Shown in pieces: positions 1 to 10,800 of a stretch of 64,000 nt of DNA. The position numbers were made by a program, and so were the translations under genes. The stretch is taken from NCBI GenBank assembly GCA_037044905.1, contig JBAOKB010000126.1, positions 372,001-436,000 of the forward strand. The letters are read 5' to 3'. A model generated the notes under the pieces. The model was not told the origin of the DNA. It worked only from the letters and a program-made list of their open reading frames with translations, and ran no database searches. This DNA is from Hortaea werneckii (taxonomy: Eukaryota > Ascomycota > Dothideomycetes > Mycosphaerellales > Teratosphaeriaceae). Each line of letters opens with the position of its first letter. Position 1 is the stretch's first letter.

Positions 1-315
1 GTGCTTCATCACCACGCAATACACTACAAATGTGGAATTCGTGAGCGAAGAAGATAGCAGAAATTGTTGTATGTAGTTATTGTACAAAGTCCCATTGCCT
101 GGGATTCTGGACACCTTGCCGTGCCGTCACTGTCCATCTTCCCCCTCCCCCCTCCCCCCTCCCCCCTTTTCTCTCTATGAATCTCCCATTCCACCATTTT
201 CCCTTCCCTACAAATCACGTGGCCTCCGTCCCTCATTACCCGTATAATAGTCCAGTAGAGCTTCAGTCGTCGCGATGTTGAGCTCCCACTTTCTTCAACA
301 TTTGGCAGGAAGCAT
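1..315. other. Gene-free left edge with C-rich microsatellite
   Basis: No gene is supported here. Positions 141-167 carry four imperfect copies of a C5-6T unit, a pyrimidine-rich simple repeat. The stretch lies beyond the stop codon of the minus-strand frame that ends at 316, so it is probably the 3' flank of that gene. Confidence 0.5.
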
Positions 316-864
316 TCAGGGTTGGTTTGTGTTCAATGTCACCAAGACAAGGTTTGCGCGCTGAACTAAGAAAATCAGACCATTGTGGAGAACGAGGTAT
401 TGGGTGTTCGTCGGAGCGCGCTGGGTGGCGACAAGCGTTCTCTGAACATGATCTGGAGGCAGTCGACAAGTGGCAGGTTGATTGGCATACAGCTCGATGA
501 GTTGCGGTGGGATCGAAAGCGGCTTGCCTTTTGTGTCTTTTCTGAAATATGCACTCCAGCGACAGCGTGCATCACGCCACTCAAGTGCGGCATGTTTGTA
601 TGCATAGAACGAATAGCTTGAGAGAGGCCAAGCCCTGGTGAAGATTGTGAACACATCGATCGTGAGGATGGCCTTGGTGGTGTAGTCTGAGGGTTCACGC
701 AGCGGAAGCATGATTGCATGCCGGACCACTCGGCCATCGAGCGGGAAATCGACAGAAGTGTGGGTTCGGATCGAGAGGTCGAGAGGTCGAGAGTGAGCAG
801 TGGCAAGGCGATGCATGTCGTCTAGGTCACGACCAAAAAGATCAAGATACCATGGGCGCCAAAG
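316..864 (-). CDS. Hypothetical protein, 3'-terminal exon (partial gene)
   Basis: I do not recognise the family. The minus frame is open from 864 to the stop at 316. It can be read before the first ATG (816) as a peptide beginning LWRPWYLDLFGRDLDD, directly after a TTAG that looks like a 3' splice site (865-868), so the exon probably continues an upstream one. The C-terminal 166 residues from the ATG at 816 are of mixed composition, rich in Arg, His, Leu and Pro, with no membrane segment or known motif. The upstream exon should lie between about 870 and 1150, where another minus frame is open, but I found no convincing donor. A real protein-coding exon is plausible from codon choice only. If it is complete, translation would start at 816. 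Confidence 0.4.
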   Translation of the reverse strand, partial: LWRPWYLDLFGRDLDDMHRLATAHSRPLDLSIRTHTSVDFPLDGRVVRHAIMLPLREPSDYTTKAILTIDVFTIFTRAWPLSSYSFYAYKHAALEWRDARCRWSAYFRKDTKGKPLSIPPQLIELYANQPATCRLPPDHVQRTLVATQRAPTNTQYLVLHNGLIFLVQRANLVLVTLNTNQP

Positions 865-2460
865 CTAACGAATGTGTTGCAATGCTTTTGCAGCAAGCTG
901 GACGCAAGGAGTTGGAGTTCGAATGCTGCTGCACTGAAGCGATGAAGTTGATTTTAGGCCTTCCTCGAATGAATGACGAGAATCTATTTTGGACGCTCTG
1001 GTGGGGTCGGTAGGTCTGCAAGACTACACGCTGATATTGAATGTGCTCGGACTGCCTTGCATGCTGGAATGCTGAGATGGTGGCTCTCTGAGATAGCGTA
1101 AAGGATGCTACGATGTCGTAGGAAAGGAACCTGGGTCTGTGATATCGTCTCATTGTCGAGAAACAGGCTTTATGAGGCCGTTAAAGTGAAAAATCGGTCG
1201 TGACGACGTCGTACGTTGGAAGAGGTAGGTATATCGTGTTTTCGATGTAAGAAGTTCGATCGGTTAGTGTATGTTCTGAATAGTGAAAAGAAGACACGTG
1301 AGGTCGATGGCGTAGTGTAGACCTTGAGGAATGGTGCTGATGTTTTCCCTTTTATTTACTTCAAATCGGAAGACGAAATGCTGTGTCGTTTGGACGGTTT
1401 GAAGGGTGGTTGGTGAGTAGGCAAAGTCGTGTTGATGTCAAGGCAGTTTGTTAAATTGTTGTTCGAAGTGAAAAGATTTGTGTGAAAGGTTCGGTAGGTG
1501 AGTTCGGTGATGATGTTGAGGTCCGTATTGTCAATGAATATAAATAAAGGGTGCTGGATGAGGGCTTCAAAAAGTAGAGTCGGTTCGCATGCGGCAGAAA
1601 TAGGCTTCTTAGGTCAGCGATGTCGCCTGAACATTGAGGGAGGAAACTTACTGAACCATCTAGTTGTTTCAACTTTTTTTTTTTTTTTTCTTTTCCTTTC
1701 TCTTCTGAAAGGGCAGAAAGGGGACTCGTCAAGTGCTCGCATCCTTCATTCTTGTACAAAGGTCGCTCGTGAAGTGTTCTCCGCCCCTGGAAGACTGGAA
1801 GTCGTCGTGGAATATGACGGAAGGGCTGTGTATGTCAGCAACTGCATGCTGTGACATGTCATTGCCACATGCCATTCGTTCGATGGGACACCGTCGGCAG
1901 GCTCAGTGCCTTAATCGATAGATGCATGATGGTCATTGATTCCATTCTCGAAGACCTTCAAACTTGTCTTTGAATTTGTGCAAATCGCAGACAATGTGCT
2001 AATCGGTCCAGATTTGTTTCATCGCACATAGTAGTTGGCGGTCTCATCAAGCTGTGCTTGCGATGTAGTGGGGTCGTTGTTGGTATGTGGAAAGTCCAGT
2101 TGGAAATGATCTTTGCGATTAGTAATCCCGCGTTCTGCCGATTCATGCTCTTCATTTTCCACTCGCTCAACTCGTTACAGGGTGTTGTACCAGTGTAAAG
2201 CCGGTCAGATTGGTGTAGCAAGGAAACCTTCCAACATCATGGACCACTAGCACTGCCTCTGAATCGGTTCCTCCACCAAACCGTTCGCAAGTCTGCTGAT
2301 CTCATCTTCTACCCTGGCAAGCACCAGCCGACTTTCGAAAATCTTCTCGCTAAGTTGAGACTCTGGCTGGCGTAAGTACTCGAACTTCATTCCGCATCTT
2401 GCTGTCGTCTCCCGCTTCCCTGCAATGGGCGCTCTATGACTGCTGTACCTCGCGCTGTGG
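865..2460. other. Region with no supported gene
   Basis: Only short frames are present. One of them (minus, 1451-1759) owes its Lys run to a T-tract at about 1673-1690. The part nearest 865 may contain upstream exons of the gene ending at 316. No repeat or RNA gene was recognised. Confidence 0.4.
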
Positions 2461-2712
2461 GAGATTCCGAAGAGTCTCACACAAAGTGAGTAAAATAGGT
2501 ATGTCTACTGTATGAGATCCCGAAGGATTCCCTCGAGTTGACTGAACCTCGTATGTCGACGTATGAGATTCCATAGGATTCCCACACGTTGACTCAACTT
2601 GGTAGGTATGTCTACGTTGAGAGATTCCGAAGAGTCCCACACGTTGACTGGGCCTGATGTGTCTACTTCATGAGGTTCTGAAGGACGCTCACAAGTTGAC
2701 CGGGCTTGACAC
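2461..2712. repeat. Five-copy imperfect minisatellite, unit 51-56 bp
   Basis: Copies begin with GAGATTCCGA or a close variant at 2461, 2514, 2565, 2621 and 2672, a spacing of 53, 51, 56 and 51 bp. Shared blocks are GAGATTCCGAAGGATTCC-like, CACACGTTGACT-like and GTATGTCTAC-like. Copies have diverged by substitutions and small indels. The array ends at the stop codon of the minus-strand gene at 2715, so it would lie in that gene's 3' UTR. Confidence 0.8.
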
Positions 2713-2714
2713 GC

Positions 2715-3846
2715 CTAGCCTTCAGGCGCGTCATGCCACGTATCCAGCTCCGAATCCGAGTCATCTCGCTCCTGCTCTGGCTGCATTTCAATTCCCTGCC
2801 CAGCTGGGAATTGAGGCCGAGAAGCGCCTACGGTCTGGTCCTGGCGCTCATGCACCGTCTGCAGAGCAGCCGCCTCGCCATCATCATCTGCCTCAGTGGC
2901 ACCTGCCTGCCGCTCCGGCTGCGTGGCAGCGACTTCGCCAGACATCCGGGAACTGTTCTCCCTCTCTAGTCTCGCGCTCCTCGCGGCATAATCCACCATT
3001 GAGTTGGGGTCCGGTGGGCGGTAAGTGGACTGCTGGCGTTGGCCACGCTGTACACTCCTCGCCCGATCCCGATCCCGCCTCTGTGCCTGCGTTTCTCGAC
3101 GTGCCAGGTCGGCCTCCTGGTCTGCATCGTGCGCGCCTACTTCGGGAGACGCGGTGACCCTTTCAAAGTTAGACCTCAACGAGCTCAGCCGCCGCTGCTT
3201 CTCGATCCTCTTCTTGACTTCTCGGATCTTGTCGTCAAGGCTGCTGTCTTCCCGCTTCCGCTTGCCCTGGGCCTGAGGTGGCGTGGGTTGCGCACCCGCC
3301 GGAGGCATCTGCGGCATCCCGTAGCCCATCGAGGGCATTCCATAGCCCATCGAAGGCATGCCATAACCCATCGGCGGCATCCCATAACCCATCGGCGGAA
3401 TCCCATAACCCATCCGCGGAATCCCATAACCCATCGAGGGCATTCCAAACCCAGCCGAGGACATGCTGTAGCCCGTCGGAGGCGCTTGGTAGCCCATCGA
3501 AGGTCCTTGGTTGCCCATCTGCGGCCTACCATACACTCCCGGAGGAGTGGGGACTGGCTCACCCCGCGCCTGGAAATACTCCTCGATTGTCGATGAAGTC
3601 TCCATGCACTCGCAGAGCCTCGTCGCGCCGTTGCGCCTCTGGGTCATCCGCTTCTGCTCGCAATTCGAGCAAAACTCCTTCCCCGCCGCCCTTGCGGCCC
3701 TCATGTCACACTGTTGTTGAGTTAGCGAAACGCGGCCACCAAGCACGTTATCTGGAACCACTCACATCCCTCATCCCCGTCGACGTACAGGCCTGACAGA
3801 TGTCTGTCATTGGCCGCTTGGCCATGTTGCCTCTGCGTGGCGCCAT
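2715..3846 (-). CDS. Cys-rich N-terminus protein with MGYG(M/I)P heptad repeats
   Basis: Unknown function. Two exons: 3846-3766 and 3710-2715, with a 55-nt intron (GTGAGT donor, GCTAAC branch, CAACAG end); phase 0, 358 residues. The N-terminus carries a possible zinc-binding cluster: CQAC, then C, CSNC and CEC within about 60 residues, spread across the splice junction, which supports the join. Then follow ten heptads at 3518-3309, six of them exact MGYG(I/M)P(R/P/S/Q), giving a Met/Gly/Tyr/Pro-rich low-complexity segment. A basic patch KRKRED comes next, then a long charged Arg/Asp/Glu/Gln-rich tail predicted to be disordered or coiled. The order Cys cluster, low-complexity, basic patch, charged tail suggests a nuclear or condensate-forming protein. 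That is inference only. Confidence 0.7.
3309..3518 (-). repeat. 21-bp coding repeat encoding ten heptads
   Basis: Ten in-frame 21-bp units inside the preceding CDS. From the N-terminal side they drift from MGNQGPS, MGYQAPP, TGYSMSS and AGFGMPS to six near-identical MGYG-type heptads. The near-identity of the distal six at DNA level indicates recent unit expansion. Confidence 0.85.
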
Positions 3847-4707
3847 GGTTGTTCTTCGTGACCTGGTGTGAGTGAGAAATCTTCAGTGCGGCGACTCTGC
3901 TTCGAGTTCTCTATTCGTACGGACACCTAGTCTTGGCACGCCAAGGTTTCCACGGTTACGCAATGTAGCAAACGAACAATTTGGAAATGGCAAGAGCGAT
4001 AGACTAACGCCTAAAAATGGCAGGTGCCCCTCTACTTCATCTCTGACAACTTCAACGAAAGGACAGCGGCAAGACCAAGATTCTTGCATGACTACATTCT
4101 GCATTCAACATGGATTTGGTTGCTGATTATTCGAGACAAGAATCGGGATGTACGCCATTGTCACGCAAAAGGGGCATGGAATGCCGGAATTTCTTCAGGG
4201 GCAAGTCGCCAAGAGCCGGGTACCTAGGCACCCAAGCGACTGACTTTACCATGATGCTCTGTCAAAAGCAATAACTCAGGATGTCACGTTTCGTAGATGC
4301 CCAGTATTGTTTATTCAACGCGCACGACACATCGATCGATGTCGAGAGATGGGCTAGTTGCTTTGCAAAGACCGGATGCGTAGTGTTGGCCTGCACTGTA
4401 ATCTCTATGACCATGGCAATCATTGCATGCTCCTGCAGTGCAAGCTAACTACTGGTAAGTCACGATTGTCAAGCGATTGATCCCCAGAGCTTTCATTGCA
4501 TATTGGACAACGAGAGGCAAGTAAAATTCTCTCATAATTCTTCTAAGGTTAAGTATGTACATATTCACAACTCATTACATTAAGTAGTTCCATTTTAATT
4601 GCAATGCTGTACTCAAGATCCCACCCGAAGACGATGCCTGGTTCCCAAAATATGCAAATGTACCGAAACACCAACGCTATCACGACAAAGCCTTTAACAT
4701 CAGCCCT
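3847..4707. other. Intergenic region
   Basis: Lies upstream of the minus-strand gene starting at 3846 and downstream of the gene ending at 4708. Only short frames without family resemblance occur. The A+T-rich part near 4500-4600 probably holds the 3' UTR of the GPI protein gene. Nothing else was recognised. Confidence 0.4.
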
Positions 4708-5289
4708 TTACAGAAGAACGTGTGCGGCTAGACCACCGGCAACGAGTACCAGGCTAGCAGCCGTGCTTCCTGCACCACCAGTGAAAGGCACGGTAGAGCC
4801 AGTCGACGATGAAGCGGATTTCGTGCTGGTAGTAGCTCCGGTGGAGAGGGCGGGCTTGGTGTAGGATGGCGCCAGCGTGGTGCTGTTGCTGTATGGAACC
4901 GGAGCCGCACTGACGGAGGCAACCGGGGTGGCCGTGTAGAGCTGTGCGGAAGTTGTGTAGACCGGCGCCGATGATGATGAAGCTGGGGCGGAGGAGTTGG
5001 AAGAGCAGTACTCAGCGAGCCAAGTGGTGTAGTCTGCAGGGCACAAGAGTTAGTATTGATCGAGATGATGCAGAATATTGTTAGTCCACTTACCGGCTGC
5101 AGCAGTAGCGTTGGTGGCGTGGCAGGTGTATCCAATGCAGTTGTTGACGACGGAGTTGCGGCAGAGACCATCCTGACCAGTCACATTGTATTTGGCGAAG
5201 CAGCTTGACCAGCAATCAGGCATGGTGAAAGCGGCAGTTTGAGTGGCGAAAGCAGCCACAGCGGTGAGGGCAAAGGTCTTGGAGAACAT
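4708..5289 (-). CDS. Small secreted six-cysteine GPI-anchored protein
   Basis: Two exons, 5289-5094 and 5033-4708, joined in phase 1 across a 60-nt intron (GTAAGT donor, TACTAAC branch, CTGCAG end); 173 residues. Residues 1-20 form a typical signal peptide ending ATQTAAF. The mature N-terminal domain (about 22-95) has six Cys, spaced C-x3-C-x12-C-x7-C-x4-C and one after the splice junction. It is followed by a Ser/Thr/Ala/Pro-rich stalk with N-glycosylation sites and a C-terminal hydrophobic tail preceded by a small-residue GGAGS stretch, the usual layout of a GPI signal. It would sit on the plasma membrane or cell wall. The Cys count and pattern resemble CFEM-type proteins, but two of the eight Cys are missing, so I do not call CFEM. 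Confidence 0.82.
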
Positions 5290-6678
5290 CTTGTCGGTGG
5301 GTGTGTAGAGGAGTAAAGATTACGTGTTGTAGTTGGACAAGAGAGTTTATGTCTTGACGGTAAACACTTGTTTGGATTATTTGACGGTTGAGTGTATGGT
5401 ATGAGGTATGCGAGTAATTATTGCTTGTTTGATGATAGGATGTTGTCTCACCTTGCGAGGGAACGTCTCTATATAATAAATTACAGGCCCACGTGTGGTC
5501 CTACTTTGTGGCTACTTCTCTCGAATGGCTGGTATAGTAGATGGCGGGTGCGCTGGGGAGGCAAGATGAACGTTTGTCGCGAGGGCCTCTGGTTGGCTCG
5601 GTCGACTCCGCTGAACGGCTGAGATCGCGCTAGCGCCATCTATCTGAACTTTAATCTCTACCACCCATTTACCTTCCCTAATGTCAATCGCAGCCGTGCT
5701 GCATGTCTTCTGAACACACTGGAGACCCATACCTTGGCGCCGCGAGGCCTAGCAGGTTGATGACGACCACGTCTATGCATTTCCAGCCACCCAGAGCGTC
5801 TAGACTTCAAATGATCGAACCGTCTTTTCGACACGCAACAGTGTGGATCCGCGGCTTGCCATCTGAGATTCCCAATATTAGGCAATTTTTGTGTGCATAT
5901 CAGCAAATCTGTTCGACGCTCATGTCGAATGCAGTGGCTGTTGAAGCGTTCGCATCGACAATCCCGCCCCATCGACCAGGCTTCCGGCATCACCAGCAAA
6001 TGAGACGCGATCAAACATACCAAGAACATGGCTGCCCTTCCTGGGACTTGGTGGGCTTGAACAGCTTCGAATCCAGCAGATAAATCATTTCTGAAAGGTC
6101 ATGAGAGAATCGTTGCTTCGAATGCCGGCCATACGATCCAAGCAGACGGCACCAACGGCAGTCAATCCAATGTACCGTTACAATGCGGCTTATAGCTCGT
6201 CTATCTGGAGTGCCTCTGCGAACGATTGGACAAAGCTTCACGTTCTCGGTTGATGTTTTCTCGGCTCAGATCGGACCTGCCTTTGGCGAAGTGTTGGTAC
6301 ACTCGTCTCGAGCTCGTGTATCAACTTCCAGACAAGCCAAAACCTTCCAAACTGCAGCGGAGAATACTAGTAGACAATTTGGAAGACAGTGAACAGTCCT
6401 AGATGGCACGCTATGAGGCGTGTTCTACTTGCTTGGTTATCTCAACGGCTTCGAGCAGCCTCAAGTTCGAGATTGAAGCTGGGTAACCGTCAAAGCATGG
6501 ACAGGCAAACATATGTACAGCTCACGTAGCTATTGGAGAAGCAGGAGATGAACGATTTCAACACTTACTGATTCAGCGAGAAGCAGTGAACTTGACATCA
6601 ATGATAACGCTGGTACAGTAGGCCGAGTTTATTTTGCGTCTGGTCCAAGCATTCCTGCAATTCTTTCTCGAAATCTCT
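5290..6678. other. Gene-poor region
   Basis: The first 150 bp are the likely promoter of the GPI protein gene on the minus strand. The longest frames (minus 5658-6029; plus 5703-6083) overlap each other on opposite strands and show no recognisable family or splice support. I see no gene here. Confidence 0.4.
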
Positions 6679-6954
6679 TCAATCAATGGGCTCGCTTTTA
6701 GAGGCAACGTTTGAACGTTTGGTGGAATTTCTGTTGCCATGTGCTTTCATCTCACTTCCTGAGATGAGGTTTTCCCCAAATGATGAATTTGTTTCTGGTA
6801 GGCCAATGCAATTCAAGTGCTCGACGGGCTCCTCGTTGCCATGGATTGTCAACCTATTTCCGGGATGAAGCTCTGCCGGACTACTTACTTCGCATCCGAC
6901 TGAGCAATGCATGTTGAGACGCTCGATAGGATCTCCGATGTTGTGGACCGTCAA
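6679..6954 (-). repeat. Triplicated 102-bp repeat within an open frame
   Basis: Reading the minus strand, three units of exactly 34 codons follow each other: 6954-6853 (LTVHNIGDPIERLN...), 6852-6751 (LTIHGNEEPVEHLN...) and a 24-codon truncated third, 6750-6679 (MKAHGNRNSTKRSN...). The frame stays open across all units and ends at 6679. No ATG start is evident upstream. It could be the remnant or terminal exon of a repeat-protein gene. No named repeat family was recognised; the 34-residue period alone is not diagnostic. Confidence 0.6.
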
Positions 6955-7874
6955 CTTACTCTCTGAGATGGGGTAGTGACGGGTATTCCAGGGAGCGAGA
7001 CATTTTGCGGGAGTTCGTCAGGCAGTCAAACCCCTTGCACCATTTCATCTGATACCATTCGTTAGGACGGTCGGTGAGAACGCCAGTGCTACCAAATTGC
7101 TATCAGCGTTATGATTGCTCGGATAGTCGGACGGTGCACATCTTGAACTTGTCGGTGCACGCGTCGGCCGGCACTTTGATAGCCGGTTGAGCGGGTCCCT
7201 CGGAGCCGAGCGGAAAAGGGCGCCGCGGACCGTCGGGACGTGCGGTGGATGAGAGTCAGCATGGACGGGTTTCATCTTTCATAAATCAACGAGGGGAAGG
7301 GATGAAACGGAGTTGTTGGTGTTACAAGTTACAGCGCGTCAGGTACAGGAGCTCGTGCGCGGCCACGGGCATGCGTCATGATATAAATGATATACAACTG
7401 TCACAAGGGTGATGAGTGCAGATGTTCTAGAATCTCCAAAGAAGCCTGAGGTCAAGTAGGATCCGCCAGGGCGAGAGACTACTGAGACTACTACGCAATC
7501 CTGCCCCGCAGAAGCAGCGAAGCAGCACCAAACATCGGCAAGGCCGGGCTTCTGCAAGCGAGGATACGCAGCGAACCACACCGGAATCCTAGACCTCATC
7601 CCATCCATACTGTACCTAATAACTCCGTTCGCTGCACCTGGTCCTCCTTCCGGGCGGCCGGTCTGCTCGACTGCAAAGTGATCGCATTAATTGGAAATCA
7701 TCCAGGTGAGTGAATGAAGCTTGCGTGTACTGACCGGATCTTGGACAGACTCGGCGTTAAAGCGGTTCCAGAGGGTGGCAGCTTCAGGGTTCAAACGTTG
7801 TTGGCGGTTGGCATTGCGTAGAGACAATCGGCACGGCTCTTAGCACCGCAAGGTCGCTGACGTCTGCCGTCAAG
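6955..7874. promoter_or_regulatory. Upstream region of PSD2-type gene with candidate 5' UTR intron
   Basis: No supported gene. Positions 7706-7748 look like a 43-nt 5' UTR intron (GTGAGT donor, TACTGAC branch, TTGGACAG end) ahead of the ATG at 7875. The intron is short but within the fungal range. Confidence 0.4.
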
Positions 7875-10800
7875 ATGCCGCGACCGCATATGCCATCTCA
7901 TCTCTCTCTCCATCGCGTCAAGTCGTCCTCTTCCTATCCAAATCCAGGCAATTCTTCCACCCCGAACACGCCCTCGGCCAACAACAGCCGGCAGACGAGC
8001 CCAACACGGACCGGCTATCTGAAGGAGGGCGAGGGGATGCACGTGCCGGGTAGCAAGCATCTGAGCAGAGACAGCACCGGCAGCAGCAGCAAGAATGGCA
8101 TGCCTTCGACCTCACCCGGCGATGGCCGAGGTGACCACAAAGGTATGGGCTTGGTCTTACGAGTGAACGCCATCAAGGGCCGGAACTTGGCGGCGAAGGA
8201 TAAAAGAGGCACATCAGACCCATACCTGGTCATTACGCTGGGCGATGCTAAAGAGGCAACTTCGGTTGTTAGCCGTACACTCAATCCAGAATGGAACCAG
8301 ACATTCGAGTTCCCTGTCACTGAGGCGGACAGTGCATTGCTGGAAATCACCTGCTGGGACAAAGATCGGTTCAAGAAGGACTACATGGGCGAGTTTGACA
8401 TACTCTTGGAAGACCTCTTCTCAAACGGCAGCACAATGCCCGAGCCGAGATGGATGAAGCTGGAAGGACGACGAAGCGGCAGGAGAAAGCAAAGAAAGGA
8501 CGAGGATATCTCTGGAGAAGTGTTGCTAGGCTTTACATTGTTTGACCCACTGAACACGGCGGCCACACCACAACAGGTGCTGCAAAAGTATCATGGTGTG
8601 GTGGCAGAGACACAGCAAGATGAAGACGATGAGGACGACGAAGAACTACTCACCAGACTTCAGAGTCGAGACCTGGACGATGTCAGTGAAGAGGAAGACG
8701 AAGAGCGAGAGCCTTCAGACGAGACAGCTGATGAGGGTACACGCACACCGGAAGGCACACCCGATGAACGCAAGAAACGCCGCCGACGTGAGAAGCTTAA
8801 GAAGCTGAAGCGCAGAAGCAAGCTCAAAACATACGAGTTCTCTGGCATGTCTGACGTATCGGGAGTGCTCTTCCTCGAGATCAATCGAATCTCCGATCTA
8901 CCTCCTGAGCGGAATATGACCCGCACGAGCTTCGATATGGATCCGTTTGTTGTCACCTCATTAGGAAAGAAGACCTACCGAACCAAGGTTGTGAAGCATG
9001 ACTTGAATCCGGTCTACGACGAGAAGCTAGTGTTTCAAGTGCAAAGGAACGAGCTCAGCTATAGCTTGTCGTTTGCCGTAGTGGATAGAGACAAGTTCTC
9101 CGGCAATGACTTTGTGGGAACGGCGCTGTTCCCGATCGAAAAAGTGCGCAATCTCTCACCAGTGGCGGACGAAGAGACCGGTCTCTACAAGCTGCCCGAT
9201 CCTGATTCAGTGGCCGATAATTCAGTGACCGATACTGAAACAAAGCGCCGACGATGGAGACGACCAATATCAAGAACTAGCTCGCAAAGCAACATGAGGG
9301 CAAGCAGGAATAGCAGTTCCAAAGACTTAAACAAACTGCAAAGAACGACGTCTAACAGTAGTCTCAATCAGACTAGCAGTTCGCAAGGATCTTCTACGCC
9401 GACCTCTGGAAGGCTTCACCGGCATAACAGCGATCCCAATGTTCTTGACAAGGAATGTCAACGACCAGCACCTACGTCCTATCCATCGAACGCATCAACG
9501 ACGTCTGTCACAACTCGTGATGGCGTAGTCTTGCAAGTCAAGCCATCAGAACAAGATGATGGTTCTGACGAGTCTGGACTGTATGACTACGAGCTTCCTC
9601 TCGAGCTGAAGAACAAGTCTAGATGGGAGGACAAACACAACCCTACGCTTTTCATTCGCGCAAAATATCTACCCTATCAAGCCCTCAGACAGCAATTCTG
9701 GCGAGTGATGTTGAAACAGTACGATGCGGATGAGAGTGGCAAGATCGACAAAGTCGAATTGGTGACTATGTTGGATACTCTCGGCTCTACGCTCCACAAC
9801 TCAACCATTGATGGCTTCTTCCGTCGCTTCAGAAACGAAAATGGCGGCGAGGAGATTCTGACTATGGATCAAGCCGTAATGTGTCTCGAAGAGCAACTTC
9901 AACGTACCCAGGAGATGCAAGACAAGTTGCACCGACCTCACTGGAGATCGAAACGAGACCCTCGCACAGCGACGGCGAACCTGAGCGTGATGCATCAGAA
10001 TTCAAGCCCTGATGATAGTCCGCTTGCAGGTGGTACGCCATATATGAGTGGCAGCTCAAGCAACCTCAACACCAGTACATCCAACATTCCCACCCTTGAA
10101 GTCTCCGATCTTTCGGATGCAGGCGAGCGAGGTGAACATCTTCCCGACAACGACCTCGCTAGTACCGATCTCTTGTCCAAAACCGATGATCTCAATCTCA
10201 CCGATACTGAAGGCGCTGACGACAGTGGTAAAGAGGAACACGTCGTGGAGATCAATGAATGCCCGATTTGCCATCTCCCTCGATTGACCCATGGCCGCCG
10301 TACGACAGACGCCGACATTATCACGCACATTGCAACCTGCGCTAGCAGTGATTGGCGGGCGGTCAACAATCTTGTCATGGCTGGGTTTGTTACATCTTCG
10401 CAGGCGCAGCGAAAGTGGTACAGCAAAGTCATTACGAAAGTGTCGTATGGTGGCTATCGCTTAGGTGCGAACAGCGCCAATATTCTAGTACAGGACCGAG
10501 TTACAGGCATGATCAACGAGGAGCGGATGAGCGTTTACGTGAGACTGGGTATCCGTCTCCTGTACAAGGGCCTGAAGAGTAACAACATGGAGAGGAAGAA
10601 GGCCCGGAAACTTCTCCGCTCCATGTCATACAAGCAAGGCCGCAAGTACGACGATCCGGCGTCAGCCTTGCAGATTCCTGGGTTCATCAACTTCCACCAG
10701 CTCGACATGTCCGAGGTCCTCTTACCGACGGAGGAATTCAAGACGTTTAACGAGTTCTTCTATCGTAAGCTCAAGCCTGAAGCTAGACCTTGCTCTGCTC

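Noticed and set aside
1451..1759. Lys-rich minus-strand frame
   Set aside because: The Lys run is the complement of a T-tract; no other coding evidence.
5658..6083. Opposing 120-codon frames on both strands
   Set aside because: Neither has codon bias, motif or splice support.
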